Part shown: piece by piece, positions 29,275-37,828 of the stretch | How the letters are laid out: every line of letters begins with the position of its first letter | Numbering within the stretch: position 1 is the stretch's first letter | Assembly (NCBI RefSeq): GCF_014648275.1 | Contig: NZ_BMQU01000003.1 | Span: 62,001-126,000 of the forward strand | From: Pseudomonas laurentiana | GTDB lineage: Bacteria; Pseudomonadota; Gammaproteobacteria; Pseudomonadales; Pseudomonadaceae | DNA length: 64,000 nucleotides | Direction of reading: 5' to 3' | Translations under genes and position numbers: made by a program | The notes under the pieces: generated by a model | Database searches by the model: none | Told to the model about the DNA's origin: nothing | Seen by the model: only the letters and a program-made list of their open reading frames with translations

Positions 29275-30546
29275 ATGTTCTTCAGCAATCTGCTCGGTGC
29301 CAATGAGGGTGTAGTTTCCGACGGGAGTAGCGGCTTCTGGCGCGGCCTGATTGGCTCTGGTCGATCGGCAGCAGGGGTGACTGTCACGCCTGACACCGCC
29401 TTGGCAATCACGGTTCTCCAGAATTGCGTCACGCTGTTGGCAGAGAGCATTGGCCAGTTACCGCTTGAGATGTACCGCCGGCTCGGGGATGGCAAGCGTG
29501 AAGTCGCTTCAGGTCACCCGCTTTACGATGTGCTGCGCTACCAACCCAACCCGTGGCAGACACCCTATGAGTACCGGGAAGCAGGGCAGCTGGCATTGGG
29601 TTTGAGAGGCAATTGCTACAGCTACATTGAGCGGGGTGATGACGGCGCAGTGAAAGCGCTTTATCCACTTCACAACGATAAGGTGCTGGTCCTCAAGGGC
29701 GGAGATCTTCGGCCTGTGTATCGCATTGGCGGACATGAGCCGTTGCCTATGCGCTTGATACACCATGTGCGTTGGCACACGAAAAACCATTACACGGGCC
29801 TGTCGCCCATTGAGCTGCATGCAGATGCGGTCGGCTTGGCCCAGGCGGTTAGGCAGTACGCGGGAAAATCATTCGCCAACGGTACCGCCGTCAGCGGTGT
29901 AATTGAGCGACCGCGGGAGGCGCCGCCAATTAAGGAGCAGGTCAGTATTGATCGCATCCTTGATCAGTGGGGGGCCAAGTTCTCCGGTATCGACAACGCC
30001 AAGAAGGTCGCGATGCTGCAGGAGGGTATGACCTTCAAGCCGGTATCGATGAATAACGTTGATGCCGAACTACTGGGCATCCTCAAGGCTACCGGCCTCG
30101 ATCTGGCGCGGATCTACAAGATCCCCCCTCACATGGTTAACGACCTGGAAAAGGCCAGCTACAACAGTCTTGAACAACTGCTGATTCAGTACGTGATCTT
30201 TGCCTTGATGCCATGGGTCAAGCGGCATGAGCAGGCGATGATGCGCGACTTTTTACTGCCGGCCGAGCGGCGGGAGTACTTCATTGAGTTCAACCTTTCC
30301 GGCTTGCTGCGAGGCGACCAGAAGAGCCGCTACGACGCATATGCGATCGGTCGCCAATGGGGATGGCTGTCGATCAATGACATTCGCCGCCTGGAAAACA
30401 TGCCGCCGGTGGCCAACGGTGATAGCTACCTGCAGCCGCTGAACATGACTGATGTGGCGCATGGCCTACCCAACATGAACAACCCTGACGTCCGCGCTCA
30501 GCTCGAGCAGCAGCGCGACGACATCTTGAGGATGCTTGCCGCATGA
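29275..30546 (+). CDS. Phage portal protein, HK97 family
   Basis: 423 residues: ITVLQNCVTLLAESIGQLPLEMYRR, LRYQPNPWQTPYEYREAG and IYKIPPHMVNDLEKASYNSLEQLLIQYVI are the hallmark segments of the HK97/lambda-type portal family. It forms the dodecameric DNA channel and connector. It is followed by the protease gene with an ATGA overlap. Confidence 0.95.
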   Translation: MFFSNLLGANEGVVSDGSSGFWRGLIGSGRSAAGVTVTPDTALAITVLQNCVTLLAESIGQLPLEMYRRLGDGKREVASGHPLYDVLRYQPNPWQTPYEYREAGQLALGLRGNCYSYIERGDDGAVKALYPLHNDKVLVLKGGDLRPVYRIGGHEPLPMRLIHHVRWHTKNHYTGLSPIELHADAVGLAQAVRQYAGKSFANGTAVSGVIERPREAPPIKEQVSIDRILDQWGAKFSGIDNAKKVAMLQEGMTFKPVSMNNVDAELLGILKATGLDLARIYKIPPHMVNDLEKASYNSLEQLLIQYVIFALMPWVKRHEQAMMRDFLLPAERREYFIEFNLSGLLRGDQKSRYDAYAIGRQWGWLSINDIRRLENMPPVANGDSYLQPLNMTDVAHGLPNMNNPDVRAQLEQQRDDILRMLAA

Positions 30547-31517
30547 AACGACATCTGCGCGCTGCCAGTCTGCTGTTCAATCAGCCGCTGTTGACCACCC
30601 CCGATATGCTGGATATGGCTGTGCGCTGGGCCAACCAGACGATGAGCCTGAATATCGTCAATTTGAACATGGGAGGAGCGGCAGCCAATCCCAAGCTGTT
30701 TTATGACGATGAGGATTACCAGGCGCAGCAAGATCGCCGTGAAGAGCAGCGACGTGCGGCGATCGCCCAAACGGGTGTTGAGGTGATTCCGGTGCACGGG
30801 GTGCTAGTGAGTCGCGGCAGCCATCTGAATGCTTGCGAAACGATGACCAGCTACGAAGGGTTACGTGCTGCGCTGAATCAAGCGGTGGCCGACCCCATGG
30901 TCGAACATATTGTGCTCGATATTGACAGCCCAGGTGGCAGCGCAGTCGGCGCCTTTGAGCTGGCAGCGGATATTCGCGCAGCAACCAAGATCAAGCCCAT
31001 CACCGGCTTGGTCAACTTCATGGCGTACTCTGGTGGCTACCTGATTGCGGCCGCATGTACAGACGTAGTGGTCAGTCTGACCTCTGGCGTGGGGTCCATT
31101 GGCGTGATTGCCAGCCACATGGACCGGTCCAAGATGATCGAGGGTATGGGCGTCAAGGTCACCACGGTGTTTGCAGGGGCGCACAAGAATGACCTGAGCC
31201 CAAACGAGCCAATCACCGAGCAGTCGCTTCAGGTGCTCAACGAGATCGTGCAGGAGAGTTACCAGCTCTTCACAACCCATGTTGCCGAATATCGTAATCG
31301 TGACGTGGCCGACATCATTGCCACCGAGGCCGGATGTTATCGCGGCGCGACTGCCATTGCTGTTGGCCTCGCAGATCGCCTGGAGTCACCGCAGCTCGCG
31401 GTAGATAACTTATCTAAAGCAGTCACCCTCAGTCGCGCGCAACGGCAGGGCGGCGTTCAAGCACGACAGCGAATCAGTGTGCAGGCCTCAGCCTTCGCCA
31501 TTCAGTCTCAACTCTGA
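30543..31517 (+). CDS. Head maturation protease, S49 (SppA-like) family
   Basis: 324 residues. The serine-protease core is visible: IVLDIDSPGGSAVGAFELAADI, then VNFMAYSGGYLIAAACTDVVVSLTSGVGSIGVI with the catalytic Ser in AYSGGY. S49 phage proteases remove the delta/scaffold part of the capsid protein. It lies directly before the capsid gene, as usual. Confidence 0.92.
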   Translation: MKRHLRAASLLFNQPLLTTPDMLDMAVRWANQTMSLNIVNLNMGGAAANPKLFYDDEDYQAQQDRREEQRRAAIAQTGVEVIPVHGVLVSRGSHLNACETMTSYEGLRAALNQAVADPMVEHIVLDIDSPGGSAVGAFELAADIRAATKIKPITGLVNFMAYSGGYLIAAACTDVVVSLTSGVGSIGVIASHMDRSKMIEGMGVKVTTVFAGAHKNDLSPNEPITEQSLQVLNEIVQESYQLFTTHVAEYRNRDVADIIATEAGCYRGATAIAVGLADRLESPQLAVDNLSKAVTLSRAQRQGGVQARQRISVQASAFAIQSQL

Positions 31518-31539
31518 CCGCGTTCGCGGCAGTGATCTC

Positions 31540-31562
31540 AACCGCCTGTTGGCGGTTTTTTT
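31540..31562 (+). terminator. Terminator-like hairpin before the capsid gene
   Basis: AACCGCC-tgtt-GGCGGTT followed by TTTTT, in the 61 bases between protease and capsid genes. It probably adjusts relative expression rather than fully stopping transcription. Confidence 0.75.
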
Positions 31563-31578
31563 ATGCCCAGGAGGCAGT

Positions 31579-32892
31579 ATGTCCCTCGTAACTCAATTGC
31601 GTAGCGAACGCGCCACTATTAATGGCCAGATCCAGGCGCTGGCCCAACTTGAAGCTGCGGGCACCTCGCTCAGTGCAGAGCAGTTGGCCCAGTTCGAGCA
31701 ACTCAGCGTTCAGTTCAACAGCCTGACCGACAAACTTTCTCGAGCTGAAGCCGCCGAGCGAATGGCCGCGACCAATGCGGTGCCTGTCGAAGAGAGCGCT
31801 CAAGGCTTGAATGGTCCGCCCAGCAACATCAGTGGCCCATTTACTGCCAAGCCTGTGCCAGGTGCCAACATGGCGCAGATGGTTCGCGTGCTCGCTGCCG
31901 CGCGCGGCGATCAGCATGCCGCCGCCAAGATGGCGAAGGATTCAGGCTACAGCCCTGAAATCGCCATGGCTCTGAGCACCGTTACTCCGGGTGCTGGCGG
32001 GGTTCTGGTACCGCAAAGCTTCTCCAGCGAAGTAATCGAACTGTTGCGGCCGAAGTCGGTGGTGCGCAAGCTCGGCGCTGTCTCCTTGCCGCTGCAAAAC
32101 GGGAACCTCACAGTACCGCGCATTAAAGGCGGCGCAGTCGTCGGCTATATCGGCACCGAGGAGGATATGCCGGCTACCGATATGCAGTTCGACGATCTGA
32201 AACTGTCGTCGAAAAAGCTGGCGGCTCTGGTTCCGATCAGCAACGACCTGCTGGCGTACTCGGGCACCAACCCGAGCGTTGATCGTCTTGTCGTCAACGA
32301 TCTGACTGCCTCTGTAGCAACGGCAGAGGACCTGTCCTTCCTGCGTGGTGCAGGTACCGGCAACCTGCCCAAAGGGCTGCGTTTCTGGGCGCCGGCTTTC
32401 AACGTGTTCGCGGCACCGGCAGCAGTCACGCTTGAGGCTGTCGATTTTGCCTTGTCTGCCTTGATCCTGCGCCTTGAGAATGCCAACTCCAATATGACGG
32501 CTCCCGGCTTTGCCATGGCGCCGCGTACCAAGCGCTGGCTCTCGGCGCTACGTGATGGCAATGGCAACAAGGCTTATCCAGAGCTGGACCAGAACATGCT
32601 GAAGGGCTTCCCGGTAGGCTCCTCTACCCAGATCCCGATCAACCTGGGGGCCGATGGCGATGCCTCGGAAATCCATTTCGCAGACTTCGCGGACTGCTTC
32701 ATTGGTGAAGACGACGCGATGGTTATCGACTTCAGCAAGGAGGCTACCTACAAGGACGGCAGCGGCAACGTCATCAGCGCCTTCCAGCGTGATCAGACGT
32801 TGGTGCGCGTGATTGCCAAGCATGACTTCGGCCCACGGCACGTTGAGTCGGTGGCAGTGATGACCGACGTCAAATGGGGCAGCACCCTCTAA
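31579..32892 (+). CDS. Major capsid protein, HK97 family
   Basis: 437 residues from the ATG at 31579 (CAGGAGG six bases upstream). The N-terminal about 120 residues are a coiled-coil delta domain (QLRSERATINGQIQALAQLEAAG...FNSLTDKLSRAEAAER), which the protease would remove. The core has VTPGAGGVLVPQSFSSEVIELLRPKSVVRKLGA and VPISNDLLAYSG...LSFLRGAGTGNLPKGL. An in-frame extension upstream crosses the terminator and is not real. Confidence 0.95.
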   Translation: MSLVTQLRSERATINGQIQALAQLEAAGTSLSAEQLAQFEQLSVQFNSLTDKLSRAEAAERMAATNAVPVEESAQGLNGPPSNISGPFTAKPVPGANMAQMVRVLAAARGDQHAAAKMAKDSGYSPEIAMALSTVTPGAGGVLVPQSFSSEVIELLRPKSVVRKLGAVSLPLQNGNLTVPRIKGGAVVGYIGTEEDMPATDMQFDDLKLSSKKLAALVPISNDLLAYSGTNPSVDRLVVNDLTASVATAEDLSFLRGAGTGNLPKGLRFWAPAFNVFAAPAAVTLEAVDFALSALILRLENANSNMTAPGFAMAPRTKRWLSALRDGNGNKAYPELDQNMLKGFPVGSSTQIPINLGADGDASEIHFADFADCFIGEDDAMVIDFSKEATYKDGSGNVISAFQRDQTLVRVIAKHDFGPRHVESVAVMTDVKWGSTL

Positions 32893-32899
32893 CACACCC

Positions 32900-32917
32900 G
32901 GCCCGGAGCTCCGGGCC
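32900..32917. terminator. Perfect palindrome GGCCCGGAGCTCCGGGCC after the capsid gene
   Basis: An 18-base perfect palindrome directly after the capsid stop, followed by only two T residues. As RNA it forms a very stable hairpin that may attenuate transcription or protect the capsid mRNA 3' end. Confidence 0.55.
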
Positions 32918-32946
32918 TTCCATGACTCAGTTTAGGGGAGCATCCC

Positions 32947-33204
32947 ATGTCCAAAGTTATCGTTACCTTTGAAAAAAACTGGCGCGGTTATGCTGCCGGA
33001 GAAACTGCAGGCTTTGATTCAAGCGTTGCAGATAGCTTGATTGAGGCAGGCTATGCCATTGAGGCTGACAAGAAGGCTTCAAAAAAGGGCAAGACTGGTG
33101 CGAATAGCAATGCACCCAGTGCGGCACAGAGTAGTGCCGGAGCAGATGAGTCCGATACCGGTGACAAGCCAGGTGCGAAATCGGATGCTGATGGGAAGCC
33201 CTGA
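32947..33204 (+). CDS. Small head-module protein with disordered tail
   Basis: 85 residues: MSKVIVTFEKNWRGYAAGETAGFDSSVADSLIEAGYA is a small folded domain typical of proteins between capsid and connector genes. The rest is Lys/Ser/Asp-rich and disordered. GGGGAG precedes the start. Possibly a decoration or assembly factor; not proven. Confidence 0.7.
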   Translation: MSKVIVTFEKNWRGYAAGETAGFDSSVADSLIEAGYAIEADKKASKKGKTGANSNAPSAAQSSAGADESDTGDKPGAKSDADGKP

Positions 33205-33206
33205 TC

Positions 33207-33758
33207 ATGGCGCGCCGTATCGCCTACACGGGGCCGCCTGTGCTGACGTTGGAGCAGGTTGCGTATCAATGTCGGGCTGAGCCGGAAGATCTGCAACCAG
33301 AGTTGATCGAGCAGATCATCATTCCCGGTGTTACCGCGCAATGCGAGTCGAAAACCGGCGCCGCGATTAGGGCTGCCCTGTATGAAGAGGACTGGCCTGA
33401 GCACTACGCGTCGGGGCACTCGTTGGATGTTGGGCAGGTAATACAGGTCGAATCAGTTCACCTGCTGGACGACGGCGCAAGTCCCGAACTGTTTTCCGGT
33501 GCGGTTGAGGTTCGTTCCAGTGGGCGGGAAAGCTACCTGCATTTCCCTGGTGGCCGGCCATCAGGTGCGTTGCGTATTCGATACCGCGCGGGCGTGAACA
33601 TTGAGGCCTACCCCGGTGTGTTGAGCTGGTTGCTGATGGCGGCGGAAACGGTCTTCACCCACCGGGGGCTTTTGGTCGTCGGGCAATCCCTGACAGAAGT
33701 CCCGGCGAGTTTCGTCGACCACCTGTTGGCAGATATCACCGTGCCGCCGAGGTTCTAG
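33207..33758 (+). CDS. Head-tail connector, gp6-like
   Basis: 183 residues. The helical start (LTLEQVAYQCRAEPEDLQPELIEQIIIPGVTAQCESKTGAAIRAALYEEDWPE) and the GALRIRYRAGVN...LLMAAETVFTHRG part match the gp6-like adaptor family that forms the first ring below the portal. Position after the capsid supports it. Confidence 0.85.
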   Translation: MARRIAYTGPPVLTLEQVAYQCRAEPEDLQPELIEQIIIPGVTAQCESKTGAAIRAALYEEDWPEHYASGHSLDVGQVIQVESVHLLDDGASPELFSGAVEVRSSGRESYLHFPGGRPSGALRIRYRAGVNIEAYPGVLSWLLMAAETVFTHRGLLVVGQSLTEVPASFVDHLLADITVPPRF

Positions 33759-33760
33759 CC

Positions 33761-34144
33761 ATGGCGATCAGAGAGCCTTCCTCGGGCGAGCTTCGCGCTC
33801 GCATGGCTGTTCGAGTTCGTGTCGACAAGCCAGCAGGTGCCGGCCTGGCGCCTGAGTTCACCCACGTTTGCAACCGCTGGGTAAAGGTTGAGCCGCTGGG
33901 AACGGCGACCTATGCCAATGCTCAGCAAACCGGCAACAAGATCACTCACCGCCTTTACTGCCGTCACATTCCTGGCTTGGACTCGGCGCATGAACTCGTT
34001 TGGCATGATCGGGTGTTTCGCGTCCGCCGGCCAACCGATCTGGCAGGGCGCATGGTGTGGTCGGTGATCGAAGTTGAGGAGCTGGGGCCAGATGGTCCGC
34101 CTGCCAACGAAGGGGGAAGCGATGAGCAATTCGGTTTCCGTTGA
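33761..34144 (+). CDS. Head closure (head-tail joining) protein
   Basis: 127 residues of beta-rich sequence: FTHVCNRWVKVEPLGTATYANAQQTGNKITHRLYCRHIPGLDSAHELVWHDRVFRVRRP. The W-x-K-x-E-x-L...T-H-x-x-x-x-R pattern is that of SPP1 gp16/phage_H_T_join proteins that plug the head after packaging. It overlaps the next gene by 23 bases. Confidence 0.85.
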   Translation: MAIREPSSGELRARMAVRVRVDKPAGAGLAPEFTHVCNRWVKVEPLGTATYANAQQTGNKITHRLYCRHIPGLDSAHELVWHDRVFRVRRPTDLAGRMVWSVIEVEELGPDGPPANEGGSDEQFGFR

Positions 34145-34646
34145 CGGCTACCTTCATATCGAAGGCTTTGAAAAGTTCGACTTTGAGGCCTTCAACAAGC
34201 GCAAGGTTCGGGCAGGCATGCGCAAGGTTGGTGCCTTGGTCACTGGCCGCGCGCAGATGAACCTGGCGCTTGGCGGTGGGCAGGCGGGCTACCCAGAAAG
34301 TCGAACCGGCGCGACGATCGATTCGATCAGCTACAAGGTGTCGCGCTCTGGCTTTCTGGTGCGTATTGCACCGACCAAGACCGAAAGCATGGAAGAGTTC
34401 TATCCCGCGTATCTGCACTATGGGGTGCGGCTTGGGTCCAGGCCTCGGGCGTTAGCCCCGGGCAAGGGGCGTGGAAAGAGTAATCGCCGTGCCAGTGGCC
34501 AGCGGCAGGCGTTGGTGGCTGCCCGGCAGGGAAACGGGTGGCGCATCACGCCGCGAGACAACTACATGACCGATGCCTTGGCGGACACCAAAGCGGACGT
34601 CCAGCGCATCTTGCGGCAGACCTTTGCCGATGCGCTGTTGAACTGA
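34122..34646 (+). CDS. HK97 gp10-like neck/tail protein
   Basis: 174 residues from the ATG at 34122 (GGGGGAAG upstream). FDFEAFNKRKVRAGMRKVGALVTGRAQMNLA, YPESRTGATIDSISYKV and a HYGVRLGSR segment fit the HK97 gp10 family. These proteins contribute to neck or tail completion. A weak terminator follows. Confidence 0.8.
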   Translation: MSNSVSVDGYLHIEGFEKFDFEAFNKRKVRAGMRKVGALVTGRAQMNLALGGGQAGYPESRTGATIDSISYKVSRSGFLVRIAPTKTESMEEFYPAYLHYGVRLGSRPRALAPGKGRGKSNRRASGQRQALVAARQGNGWRITPRDNYMTDALADTKADVQRILRQTFADALLN

Positions 34647-34667
34647 CGGCCCAGGCGCCGCCCAAGC

Positions 34668-34688
34668 CCCGTAATGGGTTTTTTTTGT
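34668..34688 (+). terminator. Weak terminator before the tail-completion gene
   Basis: AAGCCC-cgtaat-GGGTTT with a run of eight T. One G-T pair in a 6-bp stem. It lies in the 57 bases between genes ending at 34646 and starting at 34704. Confidence 0.65.
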
Positions 34689-34703
34689 GCCCGAGAGGAA
34701 AGC

Positions 34704-35303
34704 ATGCGAATCACCCCAGTGATTGAGCAACTGAAACAGCGCTGCCCGGATTTTGAAAGTCGGGTGGCGGGTGGTCTGGATTGGGACCCGGTAAAGGGCA
34801 GTGCGCTGATGAAGCTGCCTGCAGCGTATGTGATCCCCACGGGTGACGGGGCCGATGAACCGGAGCAGCAGAACGTCATTGTTCAGCAGGTCAGGGACGC
34901 CATTGATGTGTGCGTCGTACTGAAGAACTACGACGAGCGCGGGCAGCAGGTTGCCGACCAGTTGCATTTGGTTCGGGCCAGTCTCTGGCGCGCTCTGGTT
35001 GGGTTTGAGCCTGATAAGGATTACGGGCAGCTGCTGTATGACGGCGGGTCTTTGCTGCTGATCGACCGTGATCGAGTGGTTTACCGGTTCCGGTTCTTCG
35101 CTGACTTCCAGCTGGGCAACTTCACCATTGGGTCTGGTACCAGCCCGGAAACATGGCAGGAATGCACGCTGCTGGGCCTTCCTGCGCTGGAGGGGGTCGA
35201 CACGTCGTTCGACTTTATCGACCCCGTGGTCGACCGGAATGTCGCCCCCGAGGGGCCTGACGGGCGTATCGAAATCAAAACCCGAGAGGACTTATCTCAA
35301 TGA
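34704..35303 (+). CDS. Tail terminator/completion protein, gp37-like
   Basis: 199 residues from the ATG at 34704 (GAGAGGAAA upstream): MRITPVIEQLKQRCPDFESRVAGGLDWD, then AYVIPTGD...QQVRDAIDVCVVLKNYDERGQQVADQLHLVRASLWRALVGFEP. It matches the Mu-type gp37/tail-terminator protein that caps the tail tube. It overlaps the next small gene in an ATGA. Confidence 0.82.
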   Translation: MRITPVIEQLKQRCPDFESRVAGGLDWDPVKGSALMKLPAAYVIPTGDGADEPEQQNVIVQQVRDAIDVCVVLKNYDERGQQVADQLHLVRASLWRALVGFEPDKDYGQLLYDGGSLLLIDRDRVVYRFRFFADFQLGNFTIGSGTSPETWQECTLLGLPALEGVDTSFDFIDPVVDRNVAPEGPDGRIEIKTREDLSQ

Positions 35304-35473
35304 CTCAGATTTACCTGAAGCCGGTAGCGGGGCGTGACAACCCGATGCCGGAGAAGGGCGGCGAACTGCTGCCCGAAGAGGGCGCCTATGTGCCCCGTAA
35401 TGCGTACTGGGTGCGCCGCCTGAATGCGGGTGACGTGGTAGAAGCCAAGCCCAAGAAAGAGGCCAAGGTATGA
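35300..35473 (+). CDS. DUF2635 protein (Mu gp38-like)
   Basis: 57 residues: MTQIYLKPVAGRDNPMPEKG, then ELLPEEGAYVPRNAYWVRRLNAGDVVEA and a Lys-rich end. The L-K-P...G...V-P...Y-W-x-R-R-L-x-x-G-D-V signature is that of DUF2635. This small protein lies before the sheath gene in Mu-type tails. ATGA overlaps at both ends. Function unknown. Confidence 0.85.
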   Translation: MTQIYLKPVAGRDNPMPEKGGELLPEEGAYVPRNAYWVRRLNAGDVVEAKPKKEAKV

Positions 35474-36969
35474 GCGTCGGTTTCAGCAACATTCCGTCTG
35501 ATATTCGTGTCCCGCTGTTCTATGCCGAGGTTGATAACTCGATGGCGAACAGCGGCGCCGGTGCTGGTCTTCGCCGCCTGATCATTGGCCAGGTCAACGA
35601 CAATGCCGATGCCGCCGAAATCGGTAGCCTGGTGCTGGTGTCGCGCACCTCTGAAGCCATTGCCATCGGCGGCGCCGGCTCGATGCTGGCCGCAATGCAC
35701 CAAAAGCACCGCGCTATCGACATTGCCGGTGAGGTCTGGTGTCTGCCGTTGAAGGTCGACACCGGCGTGGCAGCGACCTGCAGCGTTACCGTAACGGGCA
35801 ACGTGACAGCGGCGGGCCTGATCAACCTGTACGTGGCTGGCCAGCGTGTGCGCTCTGCCGTGGTTGCCTCGGCGTCGGCTGAGGCGGTTGCCACAGGCAT
35901 GGCGGCCAGCATCAACGCAGCCACTGACTTGCCAGTGACCGCTCAGGCTGCAGGCGCTGTCGTGACGCTGACGGCAAAGTTCAAGGGTGACCTCGGCAAC
36001 GACATTCAGGTCGAGCTGAATCGCCTGGGGCGCGTCAATGGCGAGGTGACACCGGCAGGCCTGGTGCTGGCAGTCACGGCCATGACTGGCGGTGCCGGTT
36101 CGCCTGACATGGCTATGGCACTGGCGGCGCTGGGCGATGAAGAGTTTGAGTTCATCACCCAGCCCTGGACCGACAGCGCTACGCTCGATGACTGGAAAGA
36201 AGTCATGGATGACAGCGCCGGTCGCTGGTCGTGGGCCAAGCAGCTCTATGGCCATGTGTACAGCGCCAAGCGCGGTACGCTTGGCCAACTGGTGGCGGCG
36301 GGGCGCTTGCGCAATGACCCGCACATGACGATTCACGGCTTTGAGCCCGGCGTGCCCCAGCCCGTCTGGGAGGTCGCGGCGCAGTGGGGGGCACGCACGG
36401 CGGTGTTCATCAGCGCGGACCCGGCTCGGCCCACGCAGACCGGTGTGTTGGGGGCTATTGCTCCCGCTGCTGCGAGCGACCGTTTCATGCTATCCGAGGC
36501 GGATTCCCTGCTGAAAAGCGGCATCGCTACGGCATCGAGCAGTGGCGGCGAGTACCGCATTCAGCGCGCCGTGACGACCTACCAGCGTAACGCCTTCGGC
36601 CAGCCGGATGATTCCTATCTGGACAGCGAAACGCTGCACCAGTCGGCGCACGTTATCCGCTACCTGCGCAGCCGGATTACCAGCAAGTACGGGCGCTGCA
36701 AGCTGGCCAACGATGGCACCAACTTCGGCGCTGGCCAGGCAATCGTCACGCCGCTGGTGATCCGTGGCGAACTGATCGCGGCGTACCGTGAGCTGGAGCG
36801 CGCCGGGATCGTTGAGAACACCGAGCTGTTCAAGGCGCAGCTGATTGTCGAGCGCGACGCGAGCAACCCGAACCGCCTGAACGTGTTGTTCCCGCCGGAT
36901 CTGGTCAATCAGTTGCGCGTGTTTGCGCTGCTCTATCAGTTCCGCCTGCAGTACGAAGACGCGGCGTAA
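35470..36969 (+). CDS. Contractile tail sheath protein (Mu gpL-like)
   Basis: 499 residues: MSVGFSNIPSDIRVPLFYAEVDNSMA is the usual start of Mu-type sheaths. The core has ITQPWTDSATLDDWKEVMDD...RWSWAKQLYGHVYSAKRGTLGQLV and a C-terminal part ending in LRVFALLYQFRLQYEDAA. It shows that the virion is a myovirus. The adjacent tube, chaperone and baseplate genes complete a Mu-type tail. Confidence 0.95.
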   Translation: MSVGFSNIPSDIRVPLFYAEVDNSMANSGAGAGLRRLIIGQVNDNADAAEIGSLVLVSRTSEAIAIGGAGSMLAAMHQKHRAIDIAGEVWCLPLKVDTGVAATCSVTVTGNVTAAGLINLYVAGQRVRSAVVASASAEAVATGMAASINAATDLPVTAQAAGAVVTLTAKFKGDLGNDIQVELNRLGRVNGEVTPAGLVLAVTAMTGGAGSPDMAMALAALGDEEFEFITQPWTDSATLDDWKEVMDDSAGRWSWAKQLYGHVYSAKRGTLGQLVAAGRLRNDPHMTIHGFEPGVPQPVWEVAAQWGARTAVFISADPARPTQTGVLGAIAPAAASDRFMLSEADSLLKSGIATASSSGGEYRIQRAVTTYQRNAFGQPDDSYLDSETLHQSAHVIRYLRSRITSKYGRCKLANDGTNFGAGQAIVTPLVIRGELIAAYRELERAGIVENTELFKAQLIVERDASNPNRLNVLFPPDLVNQLRVFALLYQFRLQYEDAA

Positions 36970-36988
36970 CCCTTCCACATCCACCCCG

Positions 36989-37011
36989 GCCCGCCTTGCG
37001 CGGGCTTTTTT
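36989..37011 (+). terminator. Terminator-like hairpin between sheath and tube genes
   Basis: GCCCGC-cttgc-GCGGGC followed by TTTTTT. It probably sets the sheath-to-tube expression ratio. Confidence 0.85.
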
Positions 37012-37026
37012 ATGGGAGATCCCTTT

Positions 37027-37374
37027 ATGGGTCAGAAAGTCGCGGGCACCTGTTACATCAAGGTCGACGGCGAGCAGTTGACGATTACCGGCGGTGTTGA
37101 GGTGCCGTTGTCCAAGTTCAAGCGCGAGACGATTACCACGGGGGTGTTCAAGGAAGAAGACCTGACGCCCTATGTGTCGGTCGATGCGGTCAAAACCCCG
37201 GGTTTCCCTCAGGCGAAGCTGGAAAACGGCACCAACATGACGGTCACCGCTGAGTTCAAGGACGGCAGTTGTTACGTGCTGTCCGGTGCGTATGTGGTGG
37301 ACGAAATGAAAATGTCTGCCGATGACGCAAAGGTTGCGATCAAGTTCGATGGTATTTCTGGAGACTGGCAGTAA
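37027..37374 (+). CDS. Tail tube protein (Mu gpM-like)
   Basis: 115 residues from the ATG at 37027 (GGGAG upstream). GTCYIKVDGEQLTITGGVEVPLSKFKRETI...VSVDAVKTPGFPQAKLENGTNMTVTAEFKDGSCYVLSGAYV matches tube proteins of Mu-like phages. It forms the inner tube inside the sheath. The stop shares a base with the next ATG. Confidence 0.9.
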   Translation: MGQKVAGTCYIKVDGEQLTITGGVEVPLSKFKRETITTGVFKEEDLTPYVSVDAVKTPGFPQAKLENGTNMTVTAEFKDGSCYVLSGAYVVDEMKMSADDAKVAIKFDGISGDWQ

Positions 37375-37688
37375 TGAGCACTACTACCCATAAGTTGGCC
37401 GTACCGATTCAGGCTCACGGTGGTCAACTGACCGAACTGACTCTGCGTCGCCCAACCCCTCAGGAAGTTCGCAACATCAAAGTGTTTCCCTACGTCTTGG
37501 GCGAAGACAGTCGCCCAGTCGCGGAGACTGAAGCCGCGTCGAAGTACATCGCGGTGTGTGCCGGTATCCCGCCCAGCTCGGTTAACCAGTTGGACCTGTT
37601 CGACCTGAACACGCTGGCGTGGATGGTCATTGGTTTTTTCCTTACACCGGCGACGAAAGCCCCCGATTCCGAAGCCCCGAGCAGCTGA
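37374..37688 (+). CDS. Tail assembly chaperone, short form (gp41-like)
   Basis: 104 residues: LAVPIQAHGGQLTELTLRRPTPQEVRNIKVFP is the gp41/PF10109-type start. It helps load the tape measure during tail assembly. A UUUUUUC slippery heptamer at 37634-37640 gives access to the longer frame ending at 37828. Confidence 0.9.
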   Translation: MSTTTHKLAVPIQAHGGQLTELTLRRPTPQEVRNIKVFPYVLGEDSRPVAETEAASKYIAVCAGIPPSSVNQLDLFDLNTLAWMVIGFFLTPATKAPDSEAPSS

Positions 37689-37828
37689 CCGAGTTGGTCT
37701 ATGACCTCGCCTGGTTCTGGAAGGTGAACCCGAACGAGGTCATGAACTGGCCGTTAGACCAGTTGTTTGAGAGTGAAGAAAACGCGTGGCGAATCCAGGC
37801 GATGTTAGGGGGCGGCAATGGCGGATAA
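37374..37828 (+). CDS. Tail assembly chaperone, -1 frameshift long form
   Basis: The zero frame is read to 37640, then in the -1 frame to 37828. The added segment is PYTGDESPRFRSPEQ, then LTELVYDLAWFWKVNPNEVM and NWPLDQLFESEENAWRIQAM. It is conserved-looking, lacks its own Shine-Dalgarno and overlaps the tape measure start. A short/long chaperone pair made by frameshifting before the tape measure is the rule in contractile and siphovirus tails (P2 E/E+E', lambda G/GT). Confidence 0.82.
37634..37640 (+). promoter_or_regulatory. -1 ribosomal frameshift site U UUU UUC
   Basis: The zero-frame codons are GGT TTT TTC, so the heptamer fits X XXY YYZ exactly. After slipping, the next codon is CCT (Pro) of the -1 frame. 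P2 uses the nearly identical T TTT TTG. A C-run at 37659-37665 is a weaker alternative site. Confidence 0.82.

Noticed and set aside
34074-34646. Longer start for the gp10-like gene
   Set aside because: The upstream extension overlaps the head closure gene by more than 70 bases and lacks an SD, while the ATG at 34122 has one.
37619-37828. Independent small gene inside the tail chaperone region
   Set aside because: It has no SD and begins inside the chaperone; a U UUU UUC slippery site in correct phase explains it as the -1 frameshift extension.
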